NCBI GenBank assembly: GCA_914767715.1
Contig: OU612065.1
Span: 12,464,001 to 12,528,000, forward strand
Reading direction: 5' to 3'
DNA: 64,000 nt
From: Membranipora membranacea
Lineage: Eukaryota > Bryozoa > Gymnolaemata > Cheilostomatida > Membraniporidae
Below, in pieces: positions 27,301-40,400 of the stretch. Positions within the stretch are counted from its first letter, which is position 1. Each line of letters begins with the position of its first letter. The translations under genes and the position numbers were made by a program. The notes beneath the pieces were generated by a model. The model had not been told where the DNA came from. It worked only from the letters and a program-made list of their open reading frames with translations, and searched no databases.

Positions 27301-28242
27301 GAAAGCCAATATGCATGTAAGAAAAGTTATATATTTGGAGCAGGTCGACTATTACTGAAAGCGCATCTACACTCTGTTAGGAGCTTTGGTAACAGTAGTA
27401 CCTTGCCAAGCATGGCGGTTTTGTAATTAACCATAGAAACTCTAAACCAAAGGAGATTGTAGCGAGGTTATCTTCTTTTGATAGTTCATTTATTTTGCTG
27501 ATCGGAAACACGGCTGGTTCTTATCATTACAAAATGCAGGAAATGGTGAAGAATGGAGTGTGCCGAGAGAATCACCGCTGAACTTTTGAAGTTTTGTCCT
27601 CCAATGCATCCAGGCCTTTAACCAAAATCAATACAGAGTCTAATTAGTTTTAATACTATGATATCGATGATTTGTAAGAGCTCCGGCTCATTATTTCTAC
27701 CAATACTTATAAAATTTAACCCATTGCAAACTATAATCCTGCTGTAAGGCAGACAAGTGTGGCTTTCAATTAAATTTATATGAGCCAATGCAATGCCACA
27801 TATTCTGATTCGAGGCAAGGTTTGTAATTGTTGCTGTAACCTCTGAAATAAAGTCTTACGGAACAGTCTGTTGTTAGGTCGTTGAACTCAGAAGTCAAAC
27901 TTTGTAAGATTCTTTATGAAGCAGTAGCAGTACAGCAGCTTTCGGTATACAAGCAGCAGCGCAGTGTGTGCTAAGGTTTTTGCGTTTGTGTTTCAGAGCT
28001 GTAAACTGTGGAATTGGATATTAAACTCACGTATTGGATAACCAGCTGACACTGCTATCAAAAGGTCTGGATTGTCGTTAACTACACGAGGTCTGCTGGC
28101 GAGGGAGAGTACAGGCACTAAAAATTTTCATATGTTAAACAGATAGAAAAGGGATATTGGAGTGGAGTGCGTGTTTATATAAATTCACGCTGCCATACTG
28201 CGGGTTTGATGACGTTATGCCAGCCCGTAATGGTCAGTGGAG
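24315..28242. other. 3.9 kb intergenic stretch between CCDC40 and the K2P channel
   Basis: I see no convincing exon, RNA gene or transposon. AATAAA at 24700 probably ends the CCDC40 transcript. The remaining open frames are short, AT-biased and without domain features. TTATATAAAT at 28175-28184, about 60 bp before the channel ATG, could be a TATA-type element. Regulatory DNA of the channel gene is the most likely content. Confidence 0.5.
24700..24705 (+). terminator. Poly(A) signal of CCDC40
   Basis: AATAAA, 386 bp after the CCDC40 stop codon and the first consensus hexamer downstream. A T/G-containing stretch follows. Confidence 0.55.
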
Positions 28243-31174
28243 ATGATGAAAAAACAAAATGTGAGAACATTAGCACTAATTGTCTGTACATTCACATATC
28301 TGCTCATCGGAGCGGCCATCTTTGACGCCTTCGAGTCCAAAAACGAAATCAAAGAACGAGAGAAGCTAAAGGACGCAGAGTTCTTGATACAATCTCAATA
28401 TAATATAACAGAAGCTCACATGGAAGAGTTGAGGGTGATCATTATGAGGGCTAAGCCTTACAGAGCAGGTATACAATGGAAGTTCGCCGGTGCTTTCTAT
28501 TTTGCTCTGTCGGTAATCACTACCATAGGTAAGTGAATCATAAAACACACTTTTCCAAGTACTCATACTTTATTGATGCTTTAATATTCACTCAAACAGA
28601 AACTCTTTGAGTGAGCCTAAAAAATCTAGTGATAAATCAGATAAGTGAACCGAGCGTTAAAATCATTCATTTAATTTTCCAAAGTTCGGCTGAGAAGAAA
28701 AGATTCTAGATGGCCTTAGTGAGGCTCATATTTATAAGCATGTTACTTAATGTACCAGTATGAACACATCATGAAGATCTAAAAACAAAACTTTAGCAAA
28801 CATTGTATGGGACACCTGTAACTTGTGTAATAGAACTATATTACAGTGTGATCTTTGGTGTGAAAGACTCCAGGGATTTGAATCATGACAATGACGACCT
28901 CTAATGAACGGTCAAATTATTAATCTCCCCTAACACATACAGCTTTAAATTTACTAAGGATATACATTAACAGTAAACCAGTCATGGGTGATTCTCAAGT
29001 TATTTATGCCAGTTTGCCACATTTGAGAAAAGCGTGATCTGAACCACACCGAGGAATAGGATAAATTCTCGAAATGCAATGCGCACCATCTTCGAATCAA
29101 TTCACAACTTGATGATTCCAATCTGCAGTCTGTCTGAATATAAATAACTCAACATTATTATCACCATCCTGATTTGCGAACGTAACCATCGCCCTTACAA
29201 CTTACATCAAACATATAGCTGTTTATGAAGTGTAAATGTCAGCCTTGTCTTGGACAATATAAAGATATGTTAACCAGGTTCAAGAACATTTAATCAAGTG
29301 AGAATTCTGCGGAAGAATTCATTACAATATTTTGGAAGGATCATCATCCTTGATAATGCTTGGCATGTGAGCATGCTGTTCTTAGACGAATCTATATATT
29401 CGGTGTTCTTAGAAAGTGAAATCATTGCAGGTTCTACTCTATGTTTGAATCTAGACCGCTGCACATATTTGAAAGCATCTGCGTAATAGAAGCAGGAGAT
29501 TAAATTCGATCAAGTGAATTTCGATAGAATGCCTCAAATAGGATCATGGCCGTTCCATATGCCAGATTGGTCAGCAACATTGATTAATGTCCTACCAATT
29601 GGTCAACTGAGAGTTCATCTGCTCCGCTCTCGTTCGTTTGGGTGGCTCGTTTAATTGGTTATGAGCAGCAGCCTAAGCTCATCGCAATACACTACGAGGC
29701 AGAATCAATATTAATTCCATACTTTTATGGACATTGCCATCGAGCATGGAAAATTAAATTCCTGCTTCTGTAATGCAAAGTAGTTTAAAGCTAAACGTGA
29801 TGAAAAATGTGTGAGCGATGAGGATCTGAACAGGGGATCACAGTCTAGGCCTTAATATAATGAGCTAGCATCCATAGAGTCTCTGCGAGTCTTTGAATGA
29901 CAGAAAGGGGGCGAGGCAAGCTCAAATCAATGAGATTAATACAATTACTCTAACAAACGTCTCTCATCAGTTGAATTACATCCGGCCCATTTCAGGGTTA
30001 TCTTTCTCCTCATCCCAATCAATATGGCTGCTGTATTTTGCTTGTAAGACAGTTGGCCTTTATCTTTACATTATTTACCTAAAGAGGTCCTGAGCGTCAA
30101 GAACAACCATTGTAGCCGCAACCTTGTTATCTTGACTAGAGTATGATGTACAGCTTAAGCCTTATAAATTCAATTGTAGGATACGGACACAGCACACCAA
30201 GAACTAATGGAGGGAAGCTCTTCTGTATAGTTTATGCATTGATCGGAATACCACTCAACATAGTCATGTTCCAGAGCATTGGAGAACGCTTCAACATAGG
30301 AATTACCATTGTGCTTAAAAAGGTTAAAAAATGTATAAAGCTGAAAAAAGACCAAGTGACCCAAACGGAACTTACAATCCTTGCCAGTTTCCTATGTACC
30401 GCAGTGCTACTGGGCGGTGCTGGTGCCTTTTACTACTTTGAAAGCTGGGAATTCACAGATGCCTTCTATTACTGTTTTATAACTATGTCGACTATAGGAT
30501 TTGGTGACTTCGTGGCTTTACAGAACAATACCATGTTAGCTCTGCAAAAACGTCCGGAGTATGTTGCATTCAGTATCCTGTATATTCTTTTTGGATTAAC
30601 TGTCTTTGCTGCGGCTCTAAATCTAATGGTGCTCCGTTTGCTGACAATGAATACGGAAGATGAAAGGAAAGATGAGTTAGAAGCTTTAGCAGCTGCAAGA
30701 GGTGCTGTCAAGCTTGACGGCGATGTTATCACACCTGGTACACAGAACACAACCGTCGGATCACTTGGCAGAGATGTGGAGGGGATGCAGATCGAGGCTG
30801 AAGATCATATACGCTACCAACCTTCTTGTATCAAGATGCAAGAACCTCACAGTCTCTCCAATGGTACTCTGGGCAATCATGTTTCGTTGTCCAGGCAGTT
30901 TGAACCTAGACGTACTGTTGTAATATCTGTCCCTGCCACAACAGACATGGAATATTACAGTGATCAACCCATGTCTAATGGTGGTCAAAGGCATCTATGC
31001 ATTAGCAATAATATAACACAAGAGACCTCTAATTCAATTACACTACCAAATGCATCAATTTTGACTGGTGAACAGGAGGGCACAACTGACAGGGAAGTAG
31101 TAGCTAGTTTTGAGACAGTTCTTGGTGAATCGGCACCAGCAGACTACAAAGTGAAGAAGCGATGCTCTGTGTAA
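28243..31174 (+). CDS. KCNK3: TASK-type two-pore-domain potassium channel (K2P)
   Basis: Plasma-membrane K+ leak channel with four transmembrane segments and two pore loops. Exons 28243-28528 and 30180-31174 give 426 residues. The N-terminus [19 protein letters not shown] is nearly identical to TASK-1/TASK-3. M1 is followed by the extracellular cap with an NIT glycosylation site, pore 1 TTIGYGHSTP, M2, M3, pore 2 STIGFGDF, then M4 and the conserved TMNTEDER sequence. The His after GYG is the TASK external pH sensor. The C-terminus ends KKRCSV, like the RRKSV/RRSSV 14-3-3 site of vertebrate TASK channels. The intron interrupts the first Gly codon of GYG, a position shared by many K2P genes. 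The start is ATG 28243 or 28246; the second matches the usual MKxQNVR beginning. KCNK3 and KCNK9 cannot be told apart here. Confidence 0.95.
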
Positions 31175-32173
31175 CGCTAGCAGGGCACGCCCACAAGACT
31201 AATGAGAAATATATCTGAAGCTTAACATATATGAAGCTACAGTGTTCCCTTGCATCATATGACCAATGTCTATTGATCGGCTATCAACCCATTTTGTCAT
31301 CATTTTAATCAATTTTTATGCACGCCCAAACTTTTTTATACATTGTTGAATACGTCATCATAATTTATTGTTGATAATATCTCTCGGTAATCAGTGACAC
31401 GGAAATACAATTTAAATTGTAATAATGTGTTGTTACTCAATTCTTTCCCGACTATACTAGACGAAATGAGATTTAGTGTGGCAAGCACAGACCCCAGATT
31501 TTCTTTGGTCAAAAAACATAACCAAATAGCATTGATCAATGATCACAAGTTGACTGACACATGTTCAAAGCCTGAGTTGTTGGTCTAATTGCCTTCATGA
31601 TGATATAATAATACGTAGTTGTAGGAACATCTCCTCATCAGAAGTGACTGACCAGAGAAGACAACTCAAATGGCATCAACATCCACTCCTTCATTGTCGA
31701 TACCAGACGGTTAAGTATTTTACAAAATTACCATGTGTACATTGTGAATTTTGGATGGAAGTGGTAATTCACAGCTCTTTACAGTAATTTATGTCGCAGA
31801 AAGTAACTCAAGAGAGGTATGACTAAGGCTGTGATACATATATGTGCTGTAGTGTTTGAATATGAACCAAAATTACTTCCGCTGCCAATAAACAAGCACT
31901 AAACTCCCCTCAATATTCTCATGAAACAAAAACAACATATTTTATTTATCCAACTACACAAGGGAGGATGCATATGGAGATTAATGTTTGATAATAAGCA
32001 TAATTTCCACTAAACTTTCACAGAGTTTAAATTGCATGAGAATCAATAATTTTCAATATGAGCCGTGCTCGGTTCAATAAATGACTTGGAAATAATCTAA
32101 AGACAGCACTGTCCATGATTGCTGCTTGTCGTTATGAAAAAAACATAATAACTAGTGTCGTGAAGGCTGAACT
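31175..32173. other. K2P 3' UTR and intergenic stretch
   Basis: No coding sequence is seen. AATAAA at 31887-31892 is a possible poly(A) signal for the channel gene, about 710 bp after its stop. The rest is AT-rich. Confidence 0.5.
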
Positions 32174-33950
32174 ATGGAGCTCCATGATTGCTTTTGTCTC
32201 ATGCTTACCATCATGCTGCTGTCTGGTAAGTCATATTAGGATAATTGTTGCCATTATATTTTGGCATCAGAGAATTAGAATGCTGGCGAAACCAGGTCTA
32301 TTGAGACTCACTTAACATTTTGTGATGAATAATTATGGTAAATATCTGACCTCATCAAGACTTTGGCCTAAATTATAGACATAGTGTATCAATTTATGTC
32401 GTGTGACATGAAAGGATTCAGTCGATGACCAGTGCATGCATACTGCGGCAGGTGGCAAGTGAACAGTCAGTACAAAAGGATCACACCTTCAAAGAAGCAG
32501 GCAGCATGAACAGCTTGTCACAAGCATGGATGCTAAGAGTCGAGTGACTAAGACCTGCTTACATTAAACAAGATAGTCCTTAACAATCTGTGGGTTGGTA
32601 CTAAGTACGGGGGCACTGACTAGTCTACAACTCCTTACCATAACACTGCTTTGATGTGTTCTCTAGAGTGTCCTTAATTTCACAATAGGACCTTGACAAA
32701 CACGCCAAAAAGCTAACGATGGTGGTTACTAAATCTAACACACTGGTTTGCTTACACAAAGATCAACGACAAAGATTGGTTCGATTGACCAACAAGATTT
32801 TACTCCTCATAGTCCTAGTTATTTAACACCAAATTTACTTTTTAGTCTCAGCACCATATCCATAACCCATACCGCATAGACAAAGGCAATGTTGGTTTAC
32901 ATGTTTTAGACAAAAAAGTATCTGCAAATCTGACCTTCTACACTGGTGGTAATTTAAGTTGCTACAGTTGCAGCGAGGATTTTAAACACTATTATGATGC
33001 AAACACACCATGTCAAAATCAACTGGGTGAAGTAGATGTAAGATCATGTGGAGCAAGCGATCGATACTGCCAGGTAAGAATCACATAGGAAGAACTAAAC
33101 TCATGGATTAGGTTTACTGCAGAACAAGTATGTTCCCTCTGTGGTGGCGGAGGAATATTGCATATGTTTGGTATCGCGGTGCCTCGATACCAAACATTTG
33201 CAATATCCGTCCGCCACCACAGAGGGAACATTCTTGTTCTAGGTATACTGCTGGTAATATGTCGACAACAACTTCTATAGGGAAAATTTTAGCTCACACT
33301 ATCAGTTCTTACACAGCTAATATATTAGGCTAAACTGATGAACATCACTGCTGTGACAACACAATGTTTTTTTTACTACACTGGATTGGTAAGAATTTCC
33401 TATTATCAGTGCTCAATGATAGAATAAATAACAAGGCCATTGTTTGTCAGGGAGTTATCTACTCACTATTACAGAGAGGGCAAATCTTACACGCAAAATA
33501 AAAAATCCCCCTCCCGCCCAAAATGCCTGCCTGCAGAGTGGCGTAGTGCCTCAGGGAGTTTGACCCTAACACCCTGAGGCACCTCAGGGGGAGAGAAACT
33601 TTGTGTCTTTTAAAGAAAGTGAAGTGAGGATACAGAAAAAACAGGATATTTGATCCAAAAAAATCGATAATTTGATAATCTGACAGCATAAATGTAATAA
33701 TTTTATATTTCAGACAACAAGAATAGAAAGGAAAGGCCTTACCGTACACATATCAAGAGGTTGTGTGGATAAATGTTACTATGGATGTAGAAGTGATAAG
33801 TTTGGACTGACAACCCTGACTTGTACATCATGTTGCAGATCACACGAGGCTTGTAACACTGACAGTGCTTCACTGGCACTCATATCATCAGTCATGACAA
33901 TAATCACATGTCAATCCCTACTTTATTCGATTATGCCAACCATGTTTTAA
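32174..33950 (+). CDS. Ly6/uPAR-domain protein, probably GPI-anchored
   Basis: Small secreted or surface protein of about 150 residues. Exons 32174-32225, 32910-33073 and 33714-33950. Exon 1 encodes a hydrophobic signal peptide (MELHDCFCLMLTIMLLS). The domain starts with LSCYSCS and ends with a CC-x5-CN motif (CCRSHEACN), the hallmark of the Ly6/uPAR fold, with further Cys pairs between. After CN comes a Ser-rich stretch and a hydrophobic tail, as for GPI anchoring. Two other acceptors for exon 2 are possible (32846/32852, wrong phase for this exon 1; 32880, right phase but poor tract); 32910 has the best pyrimidine tract and phase. No specific ligand or orthologue can be named. Confidence 0.8.
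33110..33251. mobile_element. Fold-back element with 56-bp inverted arms (possible MITE)
   Basis: Positions 33121-33240 form a hairpin of two 56-base arms with about four mismatches and an 8-base loop (33177-33184). It is bracketed exactly by AGGTTTACTGC (33110-33120) and AGGTATACTGC (33241-33251), 10 of 11 identical, which looks like a target-site duplication. A 9-11 bp duplication would suit a Mutator-like MITE. It lies in Ly6 intron 2. A hairpin RNA precursor is the alternative. Confidence 0.7.
33546..33582. repeat. Hairpin with perfect 11-bp arms
   Basis: GTGCCTCAGGG (33546-33556) pairs with CCCTGAGGCAC (33572-33582). It lies in Ly6 intron 2, GC-rich compared with its surroundings. Confidence 0.7.
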
Positions 33951-34295
33951 AGAAAATTATGTATCTATGTATGGGAGCAAATCCCACACGCGCACATATC
34001 ATTTATAAAAAGTGACATTTGCTCAAACCAGATTATTTCTCGAATAAAAATACCTGATCGACTGAGCTAGCACATGACGTTTTTATAGCGATGAGTTTCG
34101 GAAGCAGAATTCAGCTTCAGAGATAACATAATGCAATTAAGACATAAGCTGGATCTGGAAAAAAACACTTTACTATGGTTGTCGACTTCTTTACTAGAAG
34201 AGATTTTCATTGTGGCGTCATCGTATATCAGTTCAAAAGTGGTACATGGAGCTGTTTTTTAACATCTGTTGTGTTTGTGTATATTTGTTCTTGAA

Positions 34296-34301
34296 AATAA
34301 A
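34296..34301 (+). terminator. Poly(A) signal of the Ly6 gene
   Basis: AATAAA 346 bp after the Ly6 stop codon. It lies 30 bp from the opposing signal of the LRR gene. Confidence 0.6.
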
Positions 34302-34330
34302 TGAACCATATTGGTGAATGAACTAAAATG

Positions 34331-34336
34331 TTTATT
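34331..34336 (-). terminator. Poly(A) signal of the LRR gene
   Basis: TTTATT on the plus strand reads AATAAA on the minus strand, 412 bp after the LRR stop codon. The two tail-to-tail genes therefore end almost at the same place and the transcripts probably overlap. Confidence 0.55.
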
Positions 34337-34747
34337 GCACTACTGTACTTCATGAACTCCGGCAAGTCATAATGTCAAGCCTAGCAGTGCACATGTGGCG
34401 ACTCAAGATTAAATAGGTCTTAGCGTAACAGTGCAACAATATTATGGAATTAACATATGTAGACAAATCAATGAAAGTCAAAAATTAATCCTAAAAACTG
34501 GAATATATACGTCATCACTTTTTGTGATACAATTTTTAAATTAAGGTCATTACTATGATTTGCCAATAACAAGCCTTACAAGATTGAACTGCCTTCGAGG
34601 TTACATTCCATTGAAAGACAAGCGGTGATCTGGGCATTACCTTCAGACTCGCAGAAATAACATAGAGATATTGATACTTTGAATGGTCTATAGAGAGTTA
34701 TACTGAACGAGAAACAGTTTTCAAAGTTGAGCCCTGCTTTGATGAGA

Positions 34748-35925
34748 TCATTGAGGCCGATTCTGTACAATCATCTTTCTGTTACCATCTGATTTGTTGT
34801 TCCGCTCAGATGGGTGCAGACTGAGATATCTTTCAATAGCTTCAGGCCCTTGTTTGGCAATAGAAAGAGGCGGGTTTCTAAGAGGATTACCGTCTAAAGT
34901 GGATGATATCATCATGTAATTCCAGTCCAGGTTTTTTAACCTACTAAATCCCCGCGGAAGCTCTATAAGACTATTGCCACTTAGCCACAGCATTTGAAGC
35001 GTTTTCAGATTACACATAGATTCTGGTAGATATTCTATTTGGTTGTAGGATAAAACCAAAGACTCCAAGCTGTCCATTGAACCAATTTCTACAAAAGAAG
35101 GAGATTAGAATGTCAGTCTCGTCTGAGGCTGTATGTTTAGTTTTTTTACATCCCACAGCTTGCCAAGCTCTTCTGTTTTCTAACGATTCAGTTAGTAGGT
35201 CAACATGAAGACCAGTCTGGACAACTTTCAGTTCGAGCTTTATATTAATTCTAGAAAATTTGAAGCTTATTAATTTTTGATCACATTTTAGTTGCCCACA
35301 AATTAGCAAAGAGACTGAGATAACAAAAAATCAAAATGTTAGATAAAAATGGGTACCTACCTTCTGGAATTGTTTGGAGGAAGTTATCGGAAAAGTCCAC
35401 AAAGGCTAAACTTTTGAGCTGGCATACCGCAGTTGGTAGATGTTTAAAACAGTTGTTTGAGCAGTACAGGCTTCTCAAGGTGAATAGACGTGAGAATGAC
35501 TGAGGTAATTCTGAGATCTGATTATTACTCAAAGCTAGCCTCTCAAGAAATGCCAGCTCACCAATCTCCTCAGGTAAGCTGCTTAGTTTGTTTGTATCCA
35601 CAGCTAGCACTGTCAGGTTACGTAGATTGCTGATAGCTGGTGACAAGTGGGTGAGATGGTAGAACAGACAAGCTTCTCTCTCTGGGCTCAGGTCTAGCAC
35701 CTGTAGCTCAGACAGCTTATACAAACTAGGAGGAATGCTTCCCAACTCTTTGCCGCTCAGTTTGATCTTCTTCAGACCTAGGTGTAGTGGATCATCCATA
35801 GTTATTCTCATTCGAAGCTGTTTAACTCCAACGGCTTGTTTGGTGTTTCGTTTTTTCTTTTCTTTATTCATTATCGTCCTCTCTTGTTTGAGTTTTCCTG
35901 GGCGATGATGCTCACTGGCAATCAT
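34748..35925 (-). CDS. Short leucine-rich-repeat protein
   Basis: Intracellular-type LRR protein of 301 residues. Two exons on the minus strand, 35925-35361 and 35088-34748, joined in phase 1. A basic N-terminus (KEKKKRNTKQ) is followed by about seven 23-residue repeats of the SDS22/plant-like type (LxxLxxLxLSxNxIxxLPxx). The last repeat is followed by DGNPLRNPPLSIAKQG and AIERYL, a cap seen in several small animal LRR proteins such as LRRC40-like ones. No signal peptide, membrane span or kinase/GTPase domain is present. I cannot assign an orthologue. The ATG at 35925 is the first in frame. Confidence 0.85.
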
Positions 35926-37412
35926 GGTTCAGCCACAAGTAATGTCAAGTTCTGTTTTTCCCCTGAACAGAACTTCGAGATGTATTGATATCCTTATGAG
36001 GCAGTGTTAAAGTGCTTGGACAACCATGTGCATTAAGATGTCATCTCAAGAAAATTATTTCCAAATGAAAACCAATAAAAGTTTAGCACACTATCTTAAT
36101 CAAATTAAGCACCGCCTAATCAAGGTTTCCAGTTTTGTTAATGAGGCTTATGATATTTTGATTTTGTACAATGTTTTACATCTCAGAACAAACTTTAATC
36201 ATGCGTTTACGTAAGGCTACATGCTTTTGTACAAATTTCAAGCACACAACCAATCATTAGGTTCTTTTGAACAATGTATAGAGCTCAAATACTGGAAATA
36301 AGTCCATAGATACCTGGTATAAGCCTGTGTTTCTAGGTCGTGGTAAAATGAGGTTTCCACTGCAAGCCAACAAAGGCTAATTGTCATGCCCTAGGTCTAT
36401 AAAGAGATGCCGGAACTTGATAGTCAGCAAACACTGTTCTATTAGTCACTCTGTCACAATATATAAGATTTGTATCACACAGGTGATAAGCAAACAAGCT
36501 GAGCACACTTTCTGACATTTATTTAAGCTAGACAGCCTTTCAGTATTGACTTTCCAATGACATATTTAAGCATTAATGTTGTATCGGTGTACACCTACAC
36601 CCAAAAAGAGGTCAATTTACATCTAATTTCTATAAATAAACTTTGTATGCACTAGGTGAAAGAATGACAGAGCAAAAATAGCCCAGCAACCTTCATCAGA
36701 AAAATCAACAGAAAGAAGATATCAGATCCTAGAAAGTGATCATATTGAGCCAAAACCTGCCCTCGTATTATATAATTTCACGAGCAGTCAGAAATGAAGT
36801 CGAAATCAATGGAAAATTTGAAAATCGACCACACATGTGTAATATTAGCACTAAGGTTTCGTATGACCATCAAGTATAGAAACTGTTCACGTATTGGATT
36901 GTATAAAGTGCATGCACCTGAAATTTATCCAGCATAGACAAAGCTTATTCACAGCTCTATATTTACACAAATTGTTTTTACTCAGAATTTCATTACACAA
37001 TCATTGCCATATATTGTAGTCAAGTGGAAAACATACATGAAATGCATACATGGCCATACATGTATATATCTAACACACTTATATGCAAATAAAAGTAATA
37101 AACCAATCGGCAATCAGCTATTCGCCGGAATCGAGCTAGAAGTGAGAACACCTCTAGGCCGACCGGCATGATGAAGGCAGGTTATTGAGGATGGTTCCTT
37201 ATTCTGGGTACTGAATCTTTTGGCACTCAATATTGTTAACACTATACATCCGGTCTTTCTATGTCCTTTGACAATGTCATTACCTTTGATCGAATAGCTA
37301 AATCATATAACAACACGCAGTACTCGCGGTACATCGCATGACAGACAAGCCACCTTCACTATATCCCTTCTAGGCGCTGAGCCTGTGATAAACAGTCGCT
37401 GATCACATGACC
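35926..37412. other. Intergenic stretch between the LRR gene and FRA10AC1
   Basis: Holds the promoter and 5' UTR of the LRR gene and the 3' UTR of FRA10AC1, both on the minus strand. It is AT-rich; I see no further exon, repeat or RNA gene. Confidence 0.5.
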
Positions 37413-40400
37413 TCAAAATAATAAGTCGTCTATCACTGCTGCTATCTCTGGCCTGTAAGTAAAATATAATGTGACAGAGTAGGAAGAGGGGGCTGCAATC
37501 ATAAAACTCTGGGTATATAAAAGTCAGCTGCAAATTACCCAAATCTCCATTGAAGTCTATGTAGACATGGACTGACCACACACAGAAATGATTGTATAGT
37601 CATGAGAAAGATCCCAAAGATAGATACTCAGCAAGGCATTAAGAAAACTTTTATTGGCAGTCTATTTCATTCCAGTAGCAGAACTTAATTCATTCTCGAT
37701 CAGGGAGCAACAAAAAAACTAGACATCAAATTGAGTTAGATCTCATATCAGTGCCTCGTAGATTTAATTTTATTTTATATATCTCTTTCTGATGTATACT
37801 ACTCACCTGTATACGTACACAAGCATTTGAAAGACATAACATTACAATAAAGAAAACCTCAACCGAAATCTAACCATCCTATGACGAATTTAAAATGAAA
37901 AGTTTCCCAAATATCTCAATACACCAAAGCTTAAAAAACCTAAATAAAAGAATAGAATAAAAGAAACATACCGTTTTTGTCGTTGTTTGCCCTTCCCAGT
38001 CTTAGATGAGGAACCAGCTCTATTTTCTGAAAGATGAGACCATAATATGCACGCACATAGTTAAAAGTCTTGTCGAATTGTGTCTTAAATTCAGCAGTAA
38101 AAACATTAGTAATAACCACCTTGCTCAGTTATGAGGGTACTGAGGATAAGCGTTCTTGACATAGACCCCCAAAAAAATTATACTTTCCTCCTTGGTTTCA
38201 TGAAACTGGAAATCCTCAATACTGGCCTAAACGCTTGTCTCATTTTAGGTGTTATGAATGCCCAAAAATCTTCAGCGGCTAAATATAAAAATCAGCTACA
38301 AATTTATCTAAATTTCATGTATAGACAGTATAATGGCCGCTTTGAGACAAAGCCTATAGTTGATTACCTTCAATCATATCCACCTCAGCTCGTAATTTCT
38401 TCAGCTCCTTACTGACATCTTTCCTCTTATGCCCATAATTAAGCTTGTCAGAACAGCGAGGACACAATCCTATTGATGGTAAAAGACATAATAAAATCAC
38501 ATGAAAGATTTTGCTTATGGCAGCTATAAATGAAAGCATGGCCAATTTATACAATAGATTTCTCCCAATTCCACACATTTACAAAAGACTGATCTGATTC
38601 TACAATCACTTCTGTCATGTCTTACACAATATACGGGATGAAAAATGTTCAAAATAGGTCTTGAATCCTACAACGCGGTGTTGCTTCTCGCTGGGAAACA
38701 ATTTCTTGCTCAATTGTGCTATATGGAAATTTTTTGAGAATTTGAGATTTGACTTGAGTCCGCTTTACATGAAAGTAAATCAAATTAGCATAGGGCTTAA
38801 TCTTACGCAGTTTAACCAAGCAATTCTTTTTCACCTCCTTTTCTATGTAACCAAAGTTTATTTCCCAGCTTTTGAGGTCTCCATCGCTATCACATTTCTT
38901 ATTCCCACATACAAACTGTCCTTTACCAGCAACCACTTCATTTTCAGTTCGCCATCTCATTGCAATCTAGAAAAAAAAACTTCTGAGTTTATAAAATGAG
39001 CCAAGGAGCCAATAAAGTGATCATCACATGATAAAAGAGGGAACAACTTCTTATTGTTAATTAATGACACCAGGGAGCAGGGAGTTTTGGACCAGAGAGT
39101 TTGAGACAGACTCCCTGATGGCACCACCCAGGTTTCAATTCAGAAACCTAGCGTGAGAATATAAGAAATAAGGACAAAACACACATGCGTCTTTTGGCTA
39201 TGATTATAAATCTCCAGATTCAAGACTGGTACTGGTAATGGACATTTTTGGATATATGAGAAGAAAGTTACAGATTGGAAATCTGTCGAAAGTTGACGTG
39301 GATGGTACAGGATCAACAGAGTTTCCAATAGTACACTTTTGAAAAGGTTGATGTGATAGGCTGTCAAATAATTGTTTCAATCGAGTTAAATGCAATAATT
39401 CAAATCGAAAAAAAACTACGGTGACTTGGCTATAGTACCAAGCATATGGATAAAATCTAGGAAGAGTGACAGCAAACTCGTACCTTATTCTCCTTGTATC
39501 TACTGAGATCGGCTAGACAATATTCTTTGAATAACTTATCATAGTACTTTTTAGCCAGACGTTTATCCCAGGACTCGGAGTCTTCTCCCTCTTCCCACAC
39601 AAACTGGTGATTATCTTTGATCACATCGGCATCAGTTTTATGCTGTGTTCTGAAAAAGAAGGGATAGACAGCACACCTATATCCATTTGGTGTCCTCGCT
39701 CCACATGGATACTGTTTCAGCATCAGCACCATAGGAGACTCACTTTAAATTACTGGGGATTTGAAAGCTGTTTCATCTTAATTTCATTTGCCAATTCCTT
39801 CAATCCTTCCTTTAAAGTGACAGTCCTACTAGGCCATGTTTGGTATGGTTTCAAAGATCTCAGACTGAAAAGTCATTGGGGCATATGAAATAAAACAGCC
39901 TGTGATCCTAGTTGCAGTAAAATTTATTGCCTCCCCCTGACCACTATGATCCACTATGATCCCTGCTAAAATAATTTAAAAAAATTAAAATGCTATTTTC
40001 CACAATTTCCTTTTTTTTTATTATTTTTATTTGCCCTATGAACTCACAATATTCGATTTACTGGGATAATATAACTACTTTTCTAATAGGACTGTCACTT
40101 TAATCCTATAAACTTGTGTCAACGGCTTGTCAAAATTGCGATAGACAAAATGTTTTTCCTACACATAGTGTTTGATGGTAGCAGTGCTGAATCTGGTAGA
40201 ATTTTTGACATATGCATGTGGTACTCATTATCCATGCTACATGTGTAAAAATGATCTGAATTGGAGAGACAACAACTCACAGAAGCAGTTTAGAAGAATT
40301 CTTGGTCAGAAAATTAGAGAAAAAAACCGATAGCTGTATATTTTTCAAGATGAGTGTTGCTCAATCATCCAAAATGTCCCATTTTCTATTGAAACTGAGC

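Noticed and set aside
32846-32909. Longer version of Ly6 exon 2 starting at 32846 or 32852
   Set aside because: Those acceptors do not match the phase of the signal-peptide exon; 32910 does and has a better pyrimidine tract.
33019-33333. Two similar open frames on opposite strands (both starting MFPLWWR)
   Set aside because: They are the two arms of the 120-bp hairpin read in each direction, not genes.
37303-37581. Long open frame over the last FRA10AC1 exon
   Set aside because: The phase set by the upstream exon gives a different frame that ends in DDLLF, as expected for the family.
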